The translations under genes and the position numbers were made by a program. From the NCBI GenBank assembly GCA_016873835.1, contig VGVY01000005.1, positions 25,987-89,986 of the forward strand: a stretch of 64,000 nt of DNA, given 5' to 3'. This document shows, one piece after another, positions 20,100 through 29,346 of the stretch (position 1 is the stretch's first letter; every line of letters begins with the position of its first letter). The notes under the pieces are model-generated. The model worked only from the letters and a program-made list of their open reading frames with translations, did no database searches and was not told the DNA's origin. Source of the stretch: Ignavibacteria bacterium (GTDB lineage Bacteria; Bacteroidota; Ignavibacteria; Ignavibacteriales; Melioribacteraceae).

Positions 20100-21455
20100 T
20101 CAAATTACTTTTTTATAATTAGCCCAATTACCGAATTTGAATTTTAGGAAAATAATAGATGCATATAATACAACATAAAAAGGTAATGCAGCCCAAGCGC
20201 CAATTAATCCAAATTCAAATACAACACCTAGAAGATAGGCAATCGGGACAAATACTAACCAATTAGAAACTACTTCTGCAATCATTACAAATAAGGTTTT
20301 CCCTACAGCTTGTAATCCATTTGCTAAAACAACTCCAACTGAATAAAATAGTTGGCCAAAGCCAGCAATCCTCAAAGCTGGTTCAGCAGTTTCTATAACT
20401 GTTTGATCGTTTGTTGTTAAAATTAGAATTACTCTTGGGGCTATAACAAAAATAAGCCCTATAAAAAAAGTATAAACTGTTGCAATTTTACTGGTTTCAA
20501 AGCCGTAATGTTTTGCTAATTTAATATCACCACTTCCGATTGTATTTCCAACTAAAGTTTGCACTGCAATGCCAAATCCAAAACAAGGCAAAAGAGAAAT
20601 CAGAAGCGCAGAAAAAACAACATTGCTTGCTGCTTGTTCTAAAGTACCGATTAAACCAGTTATTGCAATAAAACTTAAGAAGCCAACTAGAATAAATATA
20701 TTTTGAAGTGAAACTGGTAAAGATATTTTTACAATTCGGAATGCATAATCCTTAACAAATTTGAAATTATTGAAATACCTAAATTTATGTTTGTAAAGAG
20801 GCAAGAGTGAGACAAGAAAATAAAATATAGCATCGCAAATAGTAGCTACAGTGGATCCCAATCCGGCACCGGCAAGTCCCATTCCTTCAATCCCAAAACC
20901 ACCATAGATGAAGAGATAATTAAAAATGATGTTTAAAAAATTAGCCAGCACTCCTGAATACATAAAAATTTTAGTCTTGCCAATTCCAAAGAAAAAACCT
21001 CTATAAGAAACAGTAAGCAAGAAAAAAGGAATTCCCATGAAACGATAATAAAGATAATCACCAGCAAGACGACCAACTGTATCATCAGCGGCAAAAAAAT
21101 CAGCGATATCATGCGAAAATGCAACAACAACAAATGCAACAACGGAACCAATTAAAAAAGTAAGAATTAATGCTGTATTCAAAATTTCACCGCAGCCATT
21201 ATCATCCTTTTCACCAAATTTTCTTGCTATCAACACATGAGTACCAGTTGATAAACTTGAAAATAAACTAACAACTGCCCATGTGGCAAAGACTCCTATT
21301 CCCATCGCAGCAAGGTTATATTCCGCATTTTCTAATCTGCCAACCATTGCAGTATCTACTAGAGAAACAACCATTTGAGTGGCTAATCCAGCAATTGCCG
21401 GAAGTGCTAAAGAGAGGATATATCGGTGTTCAACTTTCAATGAGAATAAATTCAT
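20100..21455 (-). CDS. MATE-family multidrug/metabolite exporter
   Basis: The 451-residue protein has twelve predicted hydrophobic helices in two halves. MATE features visible are LALPAIAGLATQMVVSLVDTAMVGRLE at the N-terminus (split motif, residues 15-41), STGTHVLIARKFGE and, in the second half, QTLVGNTIGSGD. Members export drugs or metabolites by sodium or proton exchange across the inner membrane. The gene stands alone, divergent from the HTH regulator at 21603 with about 150 bases between, so regulation by that protein is possible but unproven. Substrate unknown. Confidence 0.9.
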   Translation of the reverse strand: MNLFSLKVEHRYILSLALPAIAGLATQMVVSLVDTAMVGRLENAEYNLAAMGIGVFATWAVVSLFSSLSTGTHVLIARKFGEKDDNGCGEILNTALILTFLIGSVVAFVVVAFSHDIADFFAADDTVGRLAGDYLYYRFMGIPFFLLTVSYRGFFFGIGKTKIFMYSGVLANFLNIIFNYLFIYGGFGIEGMGLAGAGLGSTVATICDAIFYFLVSLLPLYKHKFRYFNNFKFVKDYAFRIVKISLPVSLQNIFILVGFLSFIAITGLIGTLEQAASNVVFSALLISLLPCFGFGIAVQTLVGNTIGSGDIKLAKHYGFETSKIATVYTFFIGLIFVIAPRVILILTTNDQTVIETAEPALRIAGFGQLFYSVGVVLANGLQAVGKTLFVMIAEVVSNWLVFVPIAYLLGVVFEFGLIGAWAALPFYVVLYASIIFLKFKFGNWANYKKVI

Positions 21456-21602
21456 ATATTGCTAAAATAATTATCCTTTCTTCAAAACAAAATATTTTAA
21501 TAAAATGGTTTTGTAAGAGATGCGATATATGTTAATTTTCATTTAGATTTTTGCTATTTTGCTTACATAAGCAGCAGTTATACACAAAATAGGCATGCTT
21601 TA

Positions 21603-22151
21603 ATGACAAAACAAGAAGAATTAAGATATCTTGTTCACACTCTCGGAATTAAGCATAGCATGATTGCCGAAAAACTTGGTATTAAAGTTCAAACGCTTTC
21701 CTATTTATTAAATGAATCCCCCCAGTTTGATGATGACCTTTATAAAAAAATCAAAGAGATAATTGACGATTATCAATTTGAATTAAATCTTTTCGAAGAT
21801 GAATATCATGAAACATTAGACCTCTTTGCAAGTGAAGAAAGTATGCATCTTGGGATTGGCGAGAGATTAAGACTTTTTGCTAAAAGAAAATATGGTACAC
21901 TAAAAAAACTTGCAGAAGAAATGACAATTTCACCTCAACAGCTTCAACAGTACATAAGCGGTAAACGGGAACCAGGATCAAAAATTTTAACAAGATTGCT
22001 AAGACTTGGGTGTGACATCAACTGGCTGTTAGGCGGAAAGGAAGCTCTTGAATCCTATAAAATTTATAAACTAGAAAGTGAGTTAAGAAAACTTCAGAGC
22101 AGCTTTCATCAGATTACTTCCATTGTTCAAAAAACCGATCACTCTCACTAG
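21603..22151 (+). CDS. Twin helix-turn-helix (XRE-type) regulator
   Basis: The 182-residue protein shows two HTH regions: an N-terminal one (IKHSMIAEKLGIKVQTLSYL, about residues 16-36) and a second (LKKLAEEMTISPQQLQQYIS, about 97-117) with the XRE-like GKREPGSKILTRL after it. A short helical tail follows, with GCDINWLLGG typical of XRE regulators. It is probably a DNA-binding repressor. It is divergent from the MATE exporter and converges, 5 bases apart, with the response-regulator gene. Target genes are unknown. Confidence 0.75.
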   Translation: MTKQEELRYLVHTLGIKHSMIAEKLGIKVQTLSYLLNESPQFDDDLYKKIKEIIDDYQFELNLFEDEYHETLDLFASEESMHLGIGERLRLFAKRKYGTLKKLAEEMTISPQQLQQYISGKREPGSKILTRLLRLGCDINWLLGGKEALESYKIYKLESELRKLQSSFHQITSIVQKTDHSH

Positions 22152-22156
22152 CATAT

Positions 22157-22525
22157 TTACTTTTCTTCAATTAATCTTTTGACAGTCTCTCTAAGAACTT
22201 TATTTGTTACTGGTTTAGTTAAATAAGCATCTACACCAGAGTCTAGCGCCAAAGTTCTATCCTTTAATAATGCATGAGCAGTGAGACACAAAATAGGTGT
22301 ATTTTTATATATTTCTGAAGATCTCATTTCTCTTGTTAACTCAAGACCATGTTTTATTCCTCGTAATGCAATATCCATAATAATAATATCATAACTGACA
22401 CCATTAAATTCTTCATAAAACCTCTCAACCGATTCGACTGTATTTATTTCAAAATCTTTTTTAAATAATCTTATCAGTACTTTCTGTGATAATAAATCGT
22501 CCTCAACAACTAACATTTTTTTCAT
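22157..22525 (-). CDS. Single-domain response regulator (receiver domain only)
   Basis: At 122 residues this is a bare CheY-like receiver. It has the acidic pair in VVEDDLLSQ, the phosphoacceptor Asp in YDIIIMDIALRG near residue 52, Thr/Ala in LCLTAHAL and the conserved Lys in AYLTKPV. No output domain or neighbouring kinase is visible, so it likely relays phosphate from a remote histidine kinase. The gene starts at ATG 22525 and converges with the HTH regulator. The intergenic stretch upstream to the tRNA terminator holds no recognisable gene. Confidence 0.9.
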   Translation of the reverse strand: MKKMLVVEDDLLSQKVLIRLFKKDFEINTVESVERFYEEFNGVSYDIIIMDIALRGIKHGLELTREMRSSEIYKNTPILCLTAHALLKDRTLALDSGVDAYLTKPVTNKVLRETVKRLIEEK

Positions 22526-22777
22526 GGTGCCCTCTCAAAATCAAATATAAATATGTTTACTGATATTCATATAAAGTACTAGACATTCTATTACCATTTT
22601 ATCAATAATTCTGCACAGTGTTATGTCATTTTAAAATAACATTTCTTTAATAATTAATGCAACTGAAATAATTGAGTTATTGAGATAAAAGAATATTGCA
22701 AAAATGCAGAGCTAATCCAGATAAGTTGAGATAACCTTCTTTTTTTTAAGAACAATTTACTTTAAATCTTTTATTTA

Positions 22778-22811
22778 AAATAAAAACTCGATTACTAAAA
22801 GTAACCGAGTA
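22778..22811 (-). terminator. Rho-independent terminator after tRNA-Ala
   Basis: On the minus strand, CTCGGTTACT and AGTAATCGAG form a stem around a TTT loop with one mismatch, followed by TTTTTATTTT. It lies 7 bases beyond the 3' end of tRNA-Ala and ends its transcript. Confidence 0.85.
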
Positions 22812-22817
22812 GATAAG

Positions 22818-22890
22818 TGGAGCTAAGCGGGATCGAACCGCTGACCTTCTGAATGCCATTCAGACGCTCTCCCAGCTGAGCTATAGCCCC
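22818..22890 (-). tRNA. tRNA-Ala (anticodon GGC)
   Basis: The minus strand reads GGGGCTATAGCTCAGCTGGG and continues into a full 73-base cloverleaf. It has a 7-bp acceptor stem closed by the 3' strand AGCTCC with discriminator A, D-stem GCTC/GAGC, anticodon loop containing TGGCA, and the T-arm GCGGTTCGATCCCGC. CCA is not encoded (the next bases are CTT). A terminator follows directly. The anticodon GGC reads GCC and GCU alanine codons. Confidence 0.96.
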
Positions 22891-22966
22891 AATTGAATTA
22901 ATATTACGAATAAGGAAAAATTATTAACACAAATTTAAAAAATTTCTATTAATTCAACATTCATAA

Positions 22967-24301
22967 TTACTTTTTGTTCTTAAGTTCATTTTCATTAACT
23001 GAAAAACTCCAAAGTTCTTTTCCATCTACATTATACACAGTGCATTTTAATGTTCTATCTTTTCTTGGACCGCTAAATTCAAAAATCGCAAAATTTCTTT
23101 CAGTAGTTAATGTTGATTCTATTCTCCAAGGATTTGGGTAAGCTCTTGAAGCACCGGAAGTAAAAGGTGAAATTGTAAAATCATATAATGGATAACTATT
23201 GGCTCTTTCCATTTTTGTTATTTCACTTCTATGAACATCACCGGTTAAAAATACTACTCCTTCAATTCCTTCCTTTTCTATTAACTCTAAAATTTTATTT
23301 TTCTCATCAAGAAAGTTTGAATGGTTTTCATCTGCTTGAATTGGATTTAAAAATTGACCACCAGTAATAACAAATTTAAAAGGTGCACGGCTATAGACAA
23401 GGTTATCAATCAACCATTCAACTTGTTCATCACCCCACATTACTTTTTCTCCAGTTTTTCTATCATTAGGGGTTCTGTAATATCTATCATCCATTAAGAA
23501 GAATTCTACATCGCTCCATTGAAAATAAGTTGTAGTTCCAGGTTTGCCGTTAATTCCGAATGATGGATTTGGCCAAAAGTGTTTAAATGATTCGAGAGTT
23601 TTTTCCTTATTCCAAAATCCTCTGTCGCTATTGTTAGGCCCAAAATCATGATCATCCCATATTGCATAATGATGCATTGAGCCGAATAAAGGCTGCATTT
23701 CAAGTGTAGACCTTGTGTGAGTGTTCCTCTTAATAATACCGCTCCATGAATCCCAATCAACTTCTCTTAAGTAAACATTATCACCAAGCCATAACATGAA
23801 GTCCGGATGCTTGCCGTAAATGCTTTTGTAAATTTCATATTGACCACCGTATGGATTGCCGGGTCTATCATAAATTGTTTCATTGATATAGGCACCACTC
23901 CCGGTAGCAAATGAAAAATTTGGCGCATCCTCTCTCCACTGCCATAATTTTTGCGTTTGGAATTTCAAATTATAATCTCTTTTAATCTTTTTACCATTAA
24001 TAAACAACTCATAATTATAAACTACGCCAGGTTCAAGATCATCAATAATTATTTTTGCAGTATATCCTGACCCTTTAGAAGTTTTTATTTCTTCTGAAAA
24101 TGATTTTTTTTGCGGAGAACTAACATTCCAAAAAGAAAATTTAACTTTAGCTGCAGATGTAGTTTGTACCCAAAGGCAAACTTCTCGCATCGCAGAGTAG
24201 CCAACGACTGGTCCTGACTGTAAAATACTTTGAGCAGTAGAATAGGAGTATGCCAATACTAAAAAAGCCATCAATAATATTATAAAAATGTTTTTTTTCA
24301 T
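22967..24301 (-). CDS. PhoD-like alkaline phosphatase/phosphodiesterase, exported
   Basis: A 444-residue protein with a signal peptide (about residues 1-23), an N-terminal FN3-like PhoD domain (GPVVGYSAMREVCLWVQT) and a metallophosphatase domain. Metal-binding motifs are LWLGDNVYLREVDW, the AIWDDHDFGPNNSD stretch and FLTGDVHRSE. PhoD enzymes use calcium and iron to cleave phosphate mono- or diesters outside the cytoplasm. It starts at ATG 24301, upstream of tRNA-Ala on the same strand, and is divergent from the haem lipoprotein gene. No Pho-box can be claimed. Family clear; substrate open. Confidence 0.88.
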   Translation of the reverse strand: MKKNIFIILLMAFLVLAYSYSTAQSILQSGPVVGYSAMREVCLWVQTTSAAKVKFSFWNVSSPQKKSFSEEIKTSKGSGYTAKIIIDDLEPGVVYNYELFINGKKIKRDYNLKFQTQKLWQWREDAPNFSFATGSGAYINETIYDRPGNPYGGQYEIYKSIYGKHPDFMLWLGDNVYLREVDWDSWSGIIKRNTHTRSTLEMQPLFGSMHHYAIWDDHDFGPNNSDRGFWNKEKTLESFKHFWPNPSFGINGKPGTTTYFQWSDVEFFLMDDRYYRTPNDRKTGEKVMWGDEQVEWLIDNLVYSRAPFKFVITGGQFLNPIQADENHSNFLDEKNKILELIEKEGIEGVVFLTGDVHRSEITKMERANSYPLYDFTISPFTSGASRAYPNPWRIESTLTTERNFAIFEFSGPRKDRTLKCTVYNVDGKELWSFSVNENELKNKK

Positions 24302-24408
24302 CGGAGTGCCTTTTTATTTAATTCCAGTGATAAAAAATATATATTTTTAGTATAACGATAAAAGAATTTGATTAATGTTTTATAAAAATAATTTTCTCAG
24401 TTATAAAT

Positions 24409-24816
24409 ATGCAATTTGTTATGCGATTTAAATATTTGATATTTCTTCTTTTAGTTAGCATGGTTTGTCTTTCTTGTGATGACACAATAAATCAAGAGGA
24501 CTTGGATAATAAAATTATTCCATCAACCAAGGTTAGTTTTTCACAACATATTCAACCAGTGTTTGAAGCTCGTTGCAATAATGCCGGGTGCCATAATGAT
24601 CAAGATCGCGCAAGTGGTTTAAGTTTGACTTCCTATGTAAACACAACTTCAAATTACTTAATTGTTGCTCCTGGAACTCCTAGTAATAGCAAATTGGTTT
24701 GGGTTATTGAAGGTAATTCTACCAATCCTATGCCGCCCATTGGTTACAGACCATTAACAAAAAATCAAATCGATGGAATTAAAAACTGGATAAAAGAAGG
24801 CGCAAAAAATAATTGA
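24409..24816 (+). CDS. Lipoprotein with c-type haem-like motif (CX4CH)
   Basis: The 135-residue protein has a lipoprotein signal (VCLSC, lipidated Cys near residue 24) and a small domain of the kind found in Bacteroidota cytochrome-like lipoproteins. It begins FSQHIQPVFEARC, with CNNAGCH as the putative haem attachment site, a possible axial Met in NPMPP, and a C-terminal IDGIKNWIKEGA helix. The spacing between cysteines is four residues rather than two, an atypical but known variant. A first ATG at 24409 is used; ATG at 24421 (MRFKYL) is equally possible. It is probably a periplasmic electron carrier or a haem-less relative. Confidence 0.7.
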   Translation: MQFVMRFKYLIFLLLVSMVCLSCDDTINQEDLDNKIIPSTKVSFSQHIQPVFEARCNNAGCHNDQDRASGLSLTSYVNTTSNYLIVAPGTPSNSKLVWVIEGNSTNPMPPIGYRPLTKNQIDGIKNWIKEGAKNN

Positions 24817-24892
24817 GAATTTGTAATTACGAGTTGAGTATTATTTTTTTATTATAAATTTAAATCTCAATTCTAAATTCGCAGTTCTCAAT
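24812..24892. repeat. Imperfect inverted repeat between convergent genes
   Basis: Arms of about 27 bases (24812-24838 and 24866-24892) begin ATTGAGAA and end with the complementary TTCTCAAT, with AGTTGAG/CTCAATT at the inner ends and a diverged middle. The element fills the gap between the convergent haem lipoprotein and SDR genes and even supplies the stop of the former. It may act as a two-way terminator or be a remnant of a small dispersed repeat. Confidence 0.6.
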
Positions 24893-24895
24893 TAA

Positions 24896-25888
24896 TTAAA
24901 GCCATTTCATTTCACGATACCAGTCGATAGTTAATTTCATAGATTCTTCTAATGAATAAGATTCTTTAAACCCAAGTTCTCTTTTAGCTTTTGATACATC
25001 GCAAGTCCAATATTGCTGAACGAAATCCCTTGCCTTTTCGATATTAAACGTTGCTGCCTTTGAACTGAACATTGAAAAAAATTGAGCAAATGCAGCAACG
25101 ATATAAACGATAAAATGCGGTATTCTTATTGTGAATGCTTTACGACCGAAAGCATTTGCAATTACATCTCCAATCTGCGGCCAAGTATACATCTCCTCTG
25201 AAGCTATGTAATAAATTTGCCCGGCAGCTTTTTCATTGATTGAAGCTAAGTATAATCCAACAATTAAATCATCTATATAAATAAGATTAAGTAATTTATT
25301 ATTGTACCCTATCAGTGACATTAATCCGGCTTTGTAAGTTTTAAAGAATAGGTAAATTTCTGTATCTCTTGGCCCGAATACTGCTGGTGGTCGTATTATT
25401 GTGATTGGCAGTTGACCCATATATTGTTTTGCTAACAATTCTTGTTCAAGTTTACTTTTGCCATATCTAGTTAGCGGATGTTCCTTTGTCTCTTCATTAC
25501 ACGTCATACTTTCATAGGATGGTCCGCATGCTGTAAAACTGCTTGCGATAACAACTCTTTTGACCTTAGGATTAACTTTTAAAAGAACATCCAAAAGAAT
25601 TCTTGTAGTTTCAACATTTCCATGCAAATATTCATCATATGTTTTTGCCTTGACTACGCCAGCAATGTGATAAAGATAATCTGCACTTCGTAAAACCCCT
25701 GATAAAGATTCTGTATCGAACAAACCACAGTCCACTATTTCAACTGGCTTTCCTTCAAGCCATTTCTTAGAACTGCTTTTCCTTAAAAGACATTTGACAT
25801 AATGACCTTTTGATATTAAATAATCAACTAAGTGGCTTCCAACGAAACCAGAAGCACCAGTTACGACTGAGATAATTTTTGTTTCCAT
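24896..25888 (-). CDS. Extended SDR (NAD-dependent epimerase/dehydratase family), candidate ceramide reductase
   Basis: The 330-residue protein has the Rossmann motif VTGASGFVGSHL at the N-terminus, the catalytic YGKSK (YxxxK) near residue 142 and the extended-SDR segment IRPPAVFGPRD. By sequence it is a generic epimerase/dehydratase-family oxidoreductase. Its context is informative: it is divergent from a serine palmitoyltransferase gene and a GNAT-like acyltransferase gene. In Caulobacter the ceramide reductase CerR is a protein of this annotation encoded near spt, so a role reducing 3-oxo-ceramide (or 3-ketosphinganine) is plausible. Family certain, function inferred. Confidence 0.8.
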   Translation of the reverse strand: METKIISVVTGASGFVGSHLVDYLISKGHYVKCLLRKSSSKKWLEGKPVEIVDCGLFDTESLSGVLRSADYLYHIAGVVKAKTYDEYLHGNVETTRILLDVLLKVNPKVKRVVIASSFTACGPSYESMTCNEETKEHPLTRYGKSKLEQELLAKQYMGQLPITIIRPPAVFGPRDTEIYLFFKTYKAGLMSLIGYNNKLLNLIYIDDLIVGLYLASINEKAAGQIYYIASEEMYTWPQIGDVIANAFGRKAFTIRIPHFIVYIVAAFAQFFSMFSSKAATFNIEKARDFVQQYWTCDVSKAKRELGFKESYSLEESMKLTIDWYREMKWL

Positions 25889-25999
25889 AATGCCTATAAA
25901 TAATGAAAAATGTTTATATTGTTTTTGTCAATTACGCACTCTGACGCATAATTCTTACAAAAATACATAAAACAAATAGAAAAATAATACGGAGGTCTA

Positions 26000-27190
26000 T
26001 TGGATTTATTCACAAAGTGCTATGAATTTACCCGTGCTGATGATATTAAAGCAATGGGGGTGTATCCATATTTCCGAGCAATAGAAGAAAATGAAGGACC
26101 AGTAGTTCAAATTGAAGGTCGTAAAATTGTAATGGCCGGTTCAAATAATTATTTAGGATTAACAGCTCACCCAAGAGTTAAAGAAGCTGCATTAAAAGCT
26201 ATAGAAAAATACGGCTCAGGCTGTTCAGGTTCCCGTTACTTAACTGGAACTCTTGATCTCCACATTCAATTAGAAGAGGAATTAGCTAAATTTTTTGGTA
26301 CTGAAGCTGTTTTATTATACAGTACTGGTTATCAAACAGCTCAAGGAATTATTCCAACCTTGGTTCAACGCGGTGAATATGTTGTATCTGATAGAGATAA
26401 TCATGCTTGTATTGTTGCTGGACAAATTATGGCAAAAGGAGCAACTGCATCTCTTGAAAGATACAAGCACATGGATATGAAGGATTTAGAAAGAGTCTTA
26501 GCTAAATTACCTCTTGATGCTAGCAAGTTAGTTGTAAGTGATGGTGTTTTTAGCACCGGTGGAAGTATAGTCGATCTTCCAGTTTTGGTAGATCTTGCTA
26601 AAAAATATAATGCAAGAGTTTTGATTGATGATGCCCATTCAGTTGGAGTAATTGGAAAAGGCGGACGTGGAACTGCAAGTGAATTCAATTTAGAAAAAGA
26701 AGTTGATCTCACAATGGGAACATTTAGTAAAACCTTTGCATCTCTTGGAGGATTTGTTGCTGGTCCAGAACGCGTTATTAATTATTTAAAACATCACTCC
26801 TCTGCACTAATTTTTAGTGCATCACCAACTCCACCTTCTGTTGCAGCTGCTCTTGCTGCGCTTCAATTATTAATTGAAGAACCTTGGCGTGTTGATAAAC
26901 TAATTAAAAATGCTGCTAAGGTTAGAAATGAACTTAAAGCAGCTGGTTTTAATGTACCGGATGGAAGAACAGCTATTGTTCCAGTAATTGTTGGTGATGA
27001 TCCTTTAGCATTCAAGATGTGGCGAATGTTGTATGATGCCGGCATTTTCGTGAATGTGTTTATTTCACCCGGTGTACCACAAGGGAGACAAATGATGAGA
27101 ACTTCTTATATGTCAACTCATGAAGATGAGCATCTCGATTTTATTATTGAAACTTTTAAGAAGATTGGAAAAGAATTAGGATTGATTTAA
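26000..27190 (+). CDS. spt: Serine palmitoyltransferase-like alpha-oxoamine synthase
   Basis: A PLP enzyme of the alpha-oxoamine synthase family (396 residues). Key sites are [21 protein letters not shown], the HACIVAG region, [10 protein letters not shown] (PLP-binding Asp and His) and the Schiff-base lysine in [15 protein letters not shown]. The N-terminus [10 protein letters not shown] and the C-terminal [11 protein letters not shown] resemble Bacteroidota serine palmitoyltransferases more than BioF or Kbl. The predicted product is 3-ketosphinganine from serine and palmitoyl-CoA, the first step of sphingolipid synthesis. The start is TTG at 26000, just 3 bases after GGAGGT; the next Met would remove the conserved N-terminus. 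A GNAT gene follows. Confidence 0.85.
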   Translation: MDLFTKCYEFTRADDIKAMGVYPYFRAIEENEGPVVQIEGRKIVMAGSNNYLGLTAHPRVKEAALKAIEKYGSGCSGSRYLTGTLDLHIQLEEELAKFFGTEAVLLYSTGYQTAQGIIPTLVQRGEYVVSDRDNHACIVAGQIMAKGATASLERYKHMDMKDLERVLAKLPLDASKLVVSDGVFSTGGSIVDLPVLVDLAKKYNARVLIDDAHSVGVIGKGGRGTASEFNLEKEVDLTMGTFSKTFASLGGFVAGPERVINYLKHHSSALIFSASPTPPSVAAALAALQLLIEEPWRVDKLIKNAAKVRNELKAAGFNVPDGRTAIVPVIVGDDPLAFKMWRMLYDAGIFVNVFISPGVPQGRQMMRTSYMSTHEDEHLDFIIETFKKIGKELGLI

Positions 27191-27206
27191 TTTTTTTTAT
27201 CTATTA

Positions 27207-27238
27207 ATAAAAAGCATACTTCTTAAGTATGCTTTTTT
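27207..27238 (+). terminator. Terminator-like hairpin between spt and the acyltransferase gene
   Basis: AAGCATACTT and AAGTATGCTT flank a three-base loop, followed by a run of T. It lies 20 bases after the spt stop and immediately before the ribosome site (GGAAGGAG) of the next gene, so it may allow partial read-through and uneven expression of the two. Confidence 0.75.
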
Positions 27239-27255
27239 TATAGGAAGGAGAATCC

Positions 27256-28377
27256 ATGTCATTAGTAAAAATTAAAACCGTTTCGAGTAATAATGAAATA
27301 ATGACATTTATAAAATTTCCATGGAAGATTTATAAAGACGATCCTTTTTGGGTCGCTCCATTATTGATGGATAAGAAAAAAATATTGAACAAAAATAAAA
27401 ATCCATTTTTCAAACATGCAGAGATGGAATTATTTCTTGCAGAAAAAAATGGAGAACTTGTTGGCAGAATAGCTGCAATTAAAAATGACCTACATAATAA
27501 ACACCATAATGACAATGTTGGCTTTTTTGGTTTCTTCGAGTGTATAAATGATCAAGAAGTTGCCGATGCTTTATTTGATAAAGCAAAGGAATGGCTCAAA
27601 TCAAAAAACTTATCAGAAATGAGAGGTCCGGCAAATCCATCTTCTAATGATGAGTATGGAATGTTACTGGATGGTTTCAACGATGAGCCTAGATTATTAA
27701 TGACCTATAATCCCCCCTATTACTTAGAACTTTGTGAAAAATACGGCTTGAAAAAAGCTAAAGATCTTTACGCCTACAAACTTGAGAATAAAAAAGTTGT
27801 TTCTTCAGAAAAATTGAAACGCGTCGCAGAAATTGCTCAAAAAAGATCTGGTATTAAAATTTCTCAGCTCGATATGAAAAATTTTAATAAAGAATTAGAT
27901 AAGGTAAAATTTGTTTATAATAAAGCTTGGGCACCGAATTGGGGATTCGTTCCAATGACTGAAGAAGAAATCGATGCAATGGCAAAAGATTTGAAACCTT
28001 TAGTGGAGCCATCACTATTGCTTTTTGGAGAAATCAATAATCAATTAGTTGGATTCGCATTAGTAATGTTAGATTACAATCAACTTTTTAAATCATTCAA
28101 TGGAAGACTTCTTCCTTTTAATTTTTTAAAACTCTTCACTCAAAAGAAAAAAATCACCTGGTCTAGAATTCTTACTTTAGGAATAATACCAGAATACCAA
28201 AAACGCGGACTCGATGCAGTTTTTTATTGGGAAATTGTAAACCGTGCTGAAAAATTAGGAATACTATTAGGTGAAGCGAGCTGGGTATTAGAAGATAATG
28301 ATATGATGAATCGCGGTGCTCAAGTAATGAATGGCGAGATTTATAAAAAGTATAGAATTTATGATATGAAGATTTAA
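27256..28377 (+). CDS. GNAT-like acyltransferase, candidate bacterial ceramide synthase
   Basis: The 373-residue protein has an N-terminal segment with FPWKIYKDDPFWVAPL and GRIAAI, a middle MRGPANPSSNDEYGMLLDGF motif and a C-terminal GNAT-like fold with LGIIPEYQKRGLDAVFYWEI (acyl-CoA-binding Q/RxxGxx region). This is the large, two-lobed type annotated as GNAT N-acetyltransferase in many bacteria. The start has a strong GGAAGGAG site. It directly follows the serine palmitoyltransferase gene. In Caulobacter the bacterial ceramide synthase is likewise annotated as a GNAT-like acyltransferase and clusters with spt, so N-acylation of 3-ketosphinganine is the favoured role here. Confidence 0.75.
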   Translation: MSLVKIKTVSSNNEIMTFIKFPWKIYKDDPFWVAPLLMDKKKILNKNKNPFFKHAEMELFLAEKNGELVGRIAAIKNDLHNKHHNDNVGFFGFFECINDQEVADALFDKAKEWLKSKNLSEMRGPANPSSNDEYGMLLDGFNDEPRLLMTYNPPYYLELCEKYGLKKAKDLYAYKLENKKVVSSEKLKRVAEIAQKRSGIKISQLDMKNFNKELDKVKFVYNKAWAPNWGFVPMTEEEIDAMAKDLKPLVEPSLLLFGEINNQLVGFALVMLDYNQLFKSFNGRLLPFNFLKLFTQKKKITWSRILTLGIIPEYQKRGLDAVFYWEIVNRAEKLGILLGEASWVLEDNDMMNRGAQVMNGEIYKKYRIYDMKI

Positions 28378-28385
28378 TGCAGAAA

Positions 28386-29297
28386 CTATTTTAAAGCTTC
28401 TTCATATTTAGAAATGTGAGGCGTATCAACCTTTTTCAACATATTAAAAACTTCTTTATCAGAGTAGTCTTTCAAATATTCGATGAACTCGCCAGATTTA
28501 GCATCAAAAAATACTTTTATGAATGAACTTCTTGGATCAATCTGATCTTTAACTTTAAAAAGATTTGATACAAGTTTAACCATATTTTCATGTGCTTTTG
28601 CACGCAGACCTTTTTCATAATATATATCTAAACCATTGTAATGGTAATCAAAAATATCATTTCGTAATTGTAAGTACTTCGCGTTTAATAAATTATCAAC
28701 AAATCCTCTGCGATTGTAAGTTGAACTTTTTAACTGCCACCCTTCTGCAAATCTATTAGTGCCTCCTCGAACAGCAATATCAAGTGCTTTTTGGAATAAA
28801 TCGGAGCCGCCAAGTTTGTAAAATGAATCTAAATCAAAGCCAATTATTAAGTACGCATAGAAATCAAGCAAACTTGTTAGAGGATCAAAATCAGTTTGAT
28901 TGAAATACATTGATTGGTTTTTTTCATATCTGAAACCCCAACTATTATCAAGAATGTTAAGCATAAGTGAATTTAGTTTTGTGTTATAAATTGGCCTTTG
29001 ACTTACAACTACCAGTTGAGCTGAATAAGTAACTTCATCACTAGCAGCAGTGAAAAAAATATTGAATGTACATTTTATCTTATCGCCTTCCCAATTCTGT
29101 CTAGTAAATTTATTATTGTTAAGATAATCTTGAACTTGATTCTTAAAATTCTCTAGTCGTTCACGTGCAGCAATCTGAAGCTGTTCATAATTTACTATTA
29201 CAGTAGCATCTAATTCTTGTGAGTATAAATATATTGGGATAGAAAGTACTATTAGAATTGCTATGCTAAAATTTCTCATCGTTTTCTCAAAATTCAT
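28386..29297 (-). CDS. DUF4835 family protein (PorD-like, type IX secretion associated)
   Basis: An exported protein of about 303 residues (signal peptide in IAILIVLSIPIYLYSQ). The mature part begins LDATVIVNYEQLQIAARERLENF and contains IFFTAASDEVTYSAQLVVVSQRP and DFYAYLIIGFDLDSF. These are the conserved blocks of DUF4835, annotated in Bacteroidota as type IX secretion protein PorD. It is likely periplasmic or outer-membrane associated. The start is taken as ATG 29297 (MNFEKTM); the frame also opens with TTG at 29306. It is divergent from a PorV/PorQ-like barrel gene, supporting the same system. Its mechanism in secretion is unknown. Confidence 0.82.
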   Translation of the reverse strand: MNFEKTMRNFSIAILIVLSIPIYLYSQELDATVIVNYEQLQIAARERLENFKNQVQDYLNNNKFTRQNWEGDKIKCTFNIFFTAASDEVTYSAQLVVVSQRPIYNTKLNSLMLNILDNSWGFRYEKNQSMYFNQTDFDPLTSLLDFYAYLIIGFDLDSFYKLGGSDLFQKALDIAVRGGTNRFAEGWQLKSSTYNRRGFVDNLLNAKYLQLRNDIFDYHYNGLDIYYEKGLRAKAHENMVKLVSNLFKVKDQIDPRSSFIKVFFDAKSGEFIEYLKDYSDKEVFNMLKKVDTPHISKYEEALK

Positions 29298-29346
29298 TTT
29301 CTTCAAAATATATAATTGATATATTTAATACAATCTTTTTCGATAA

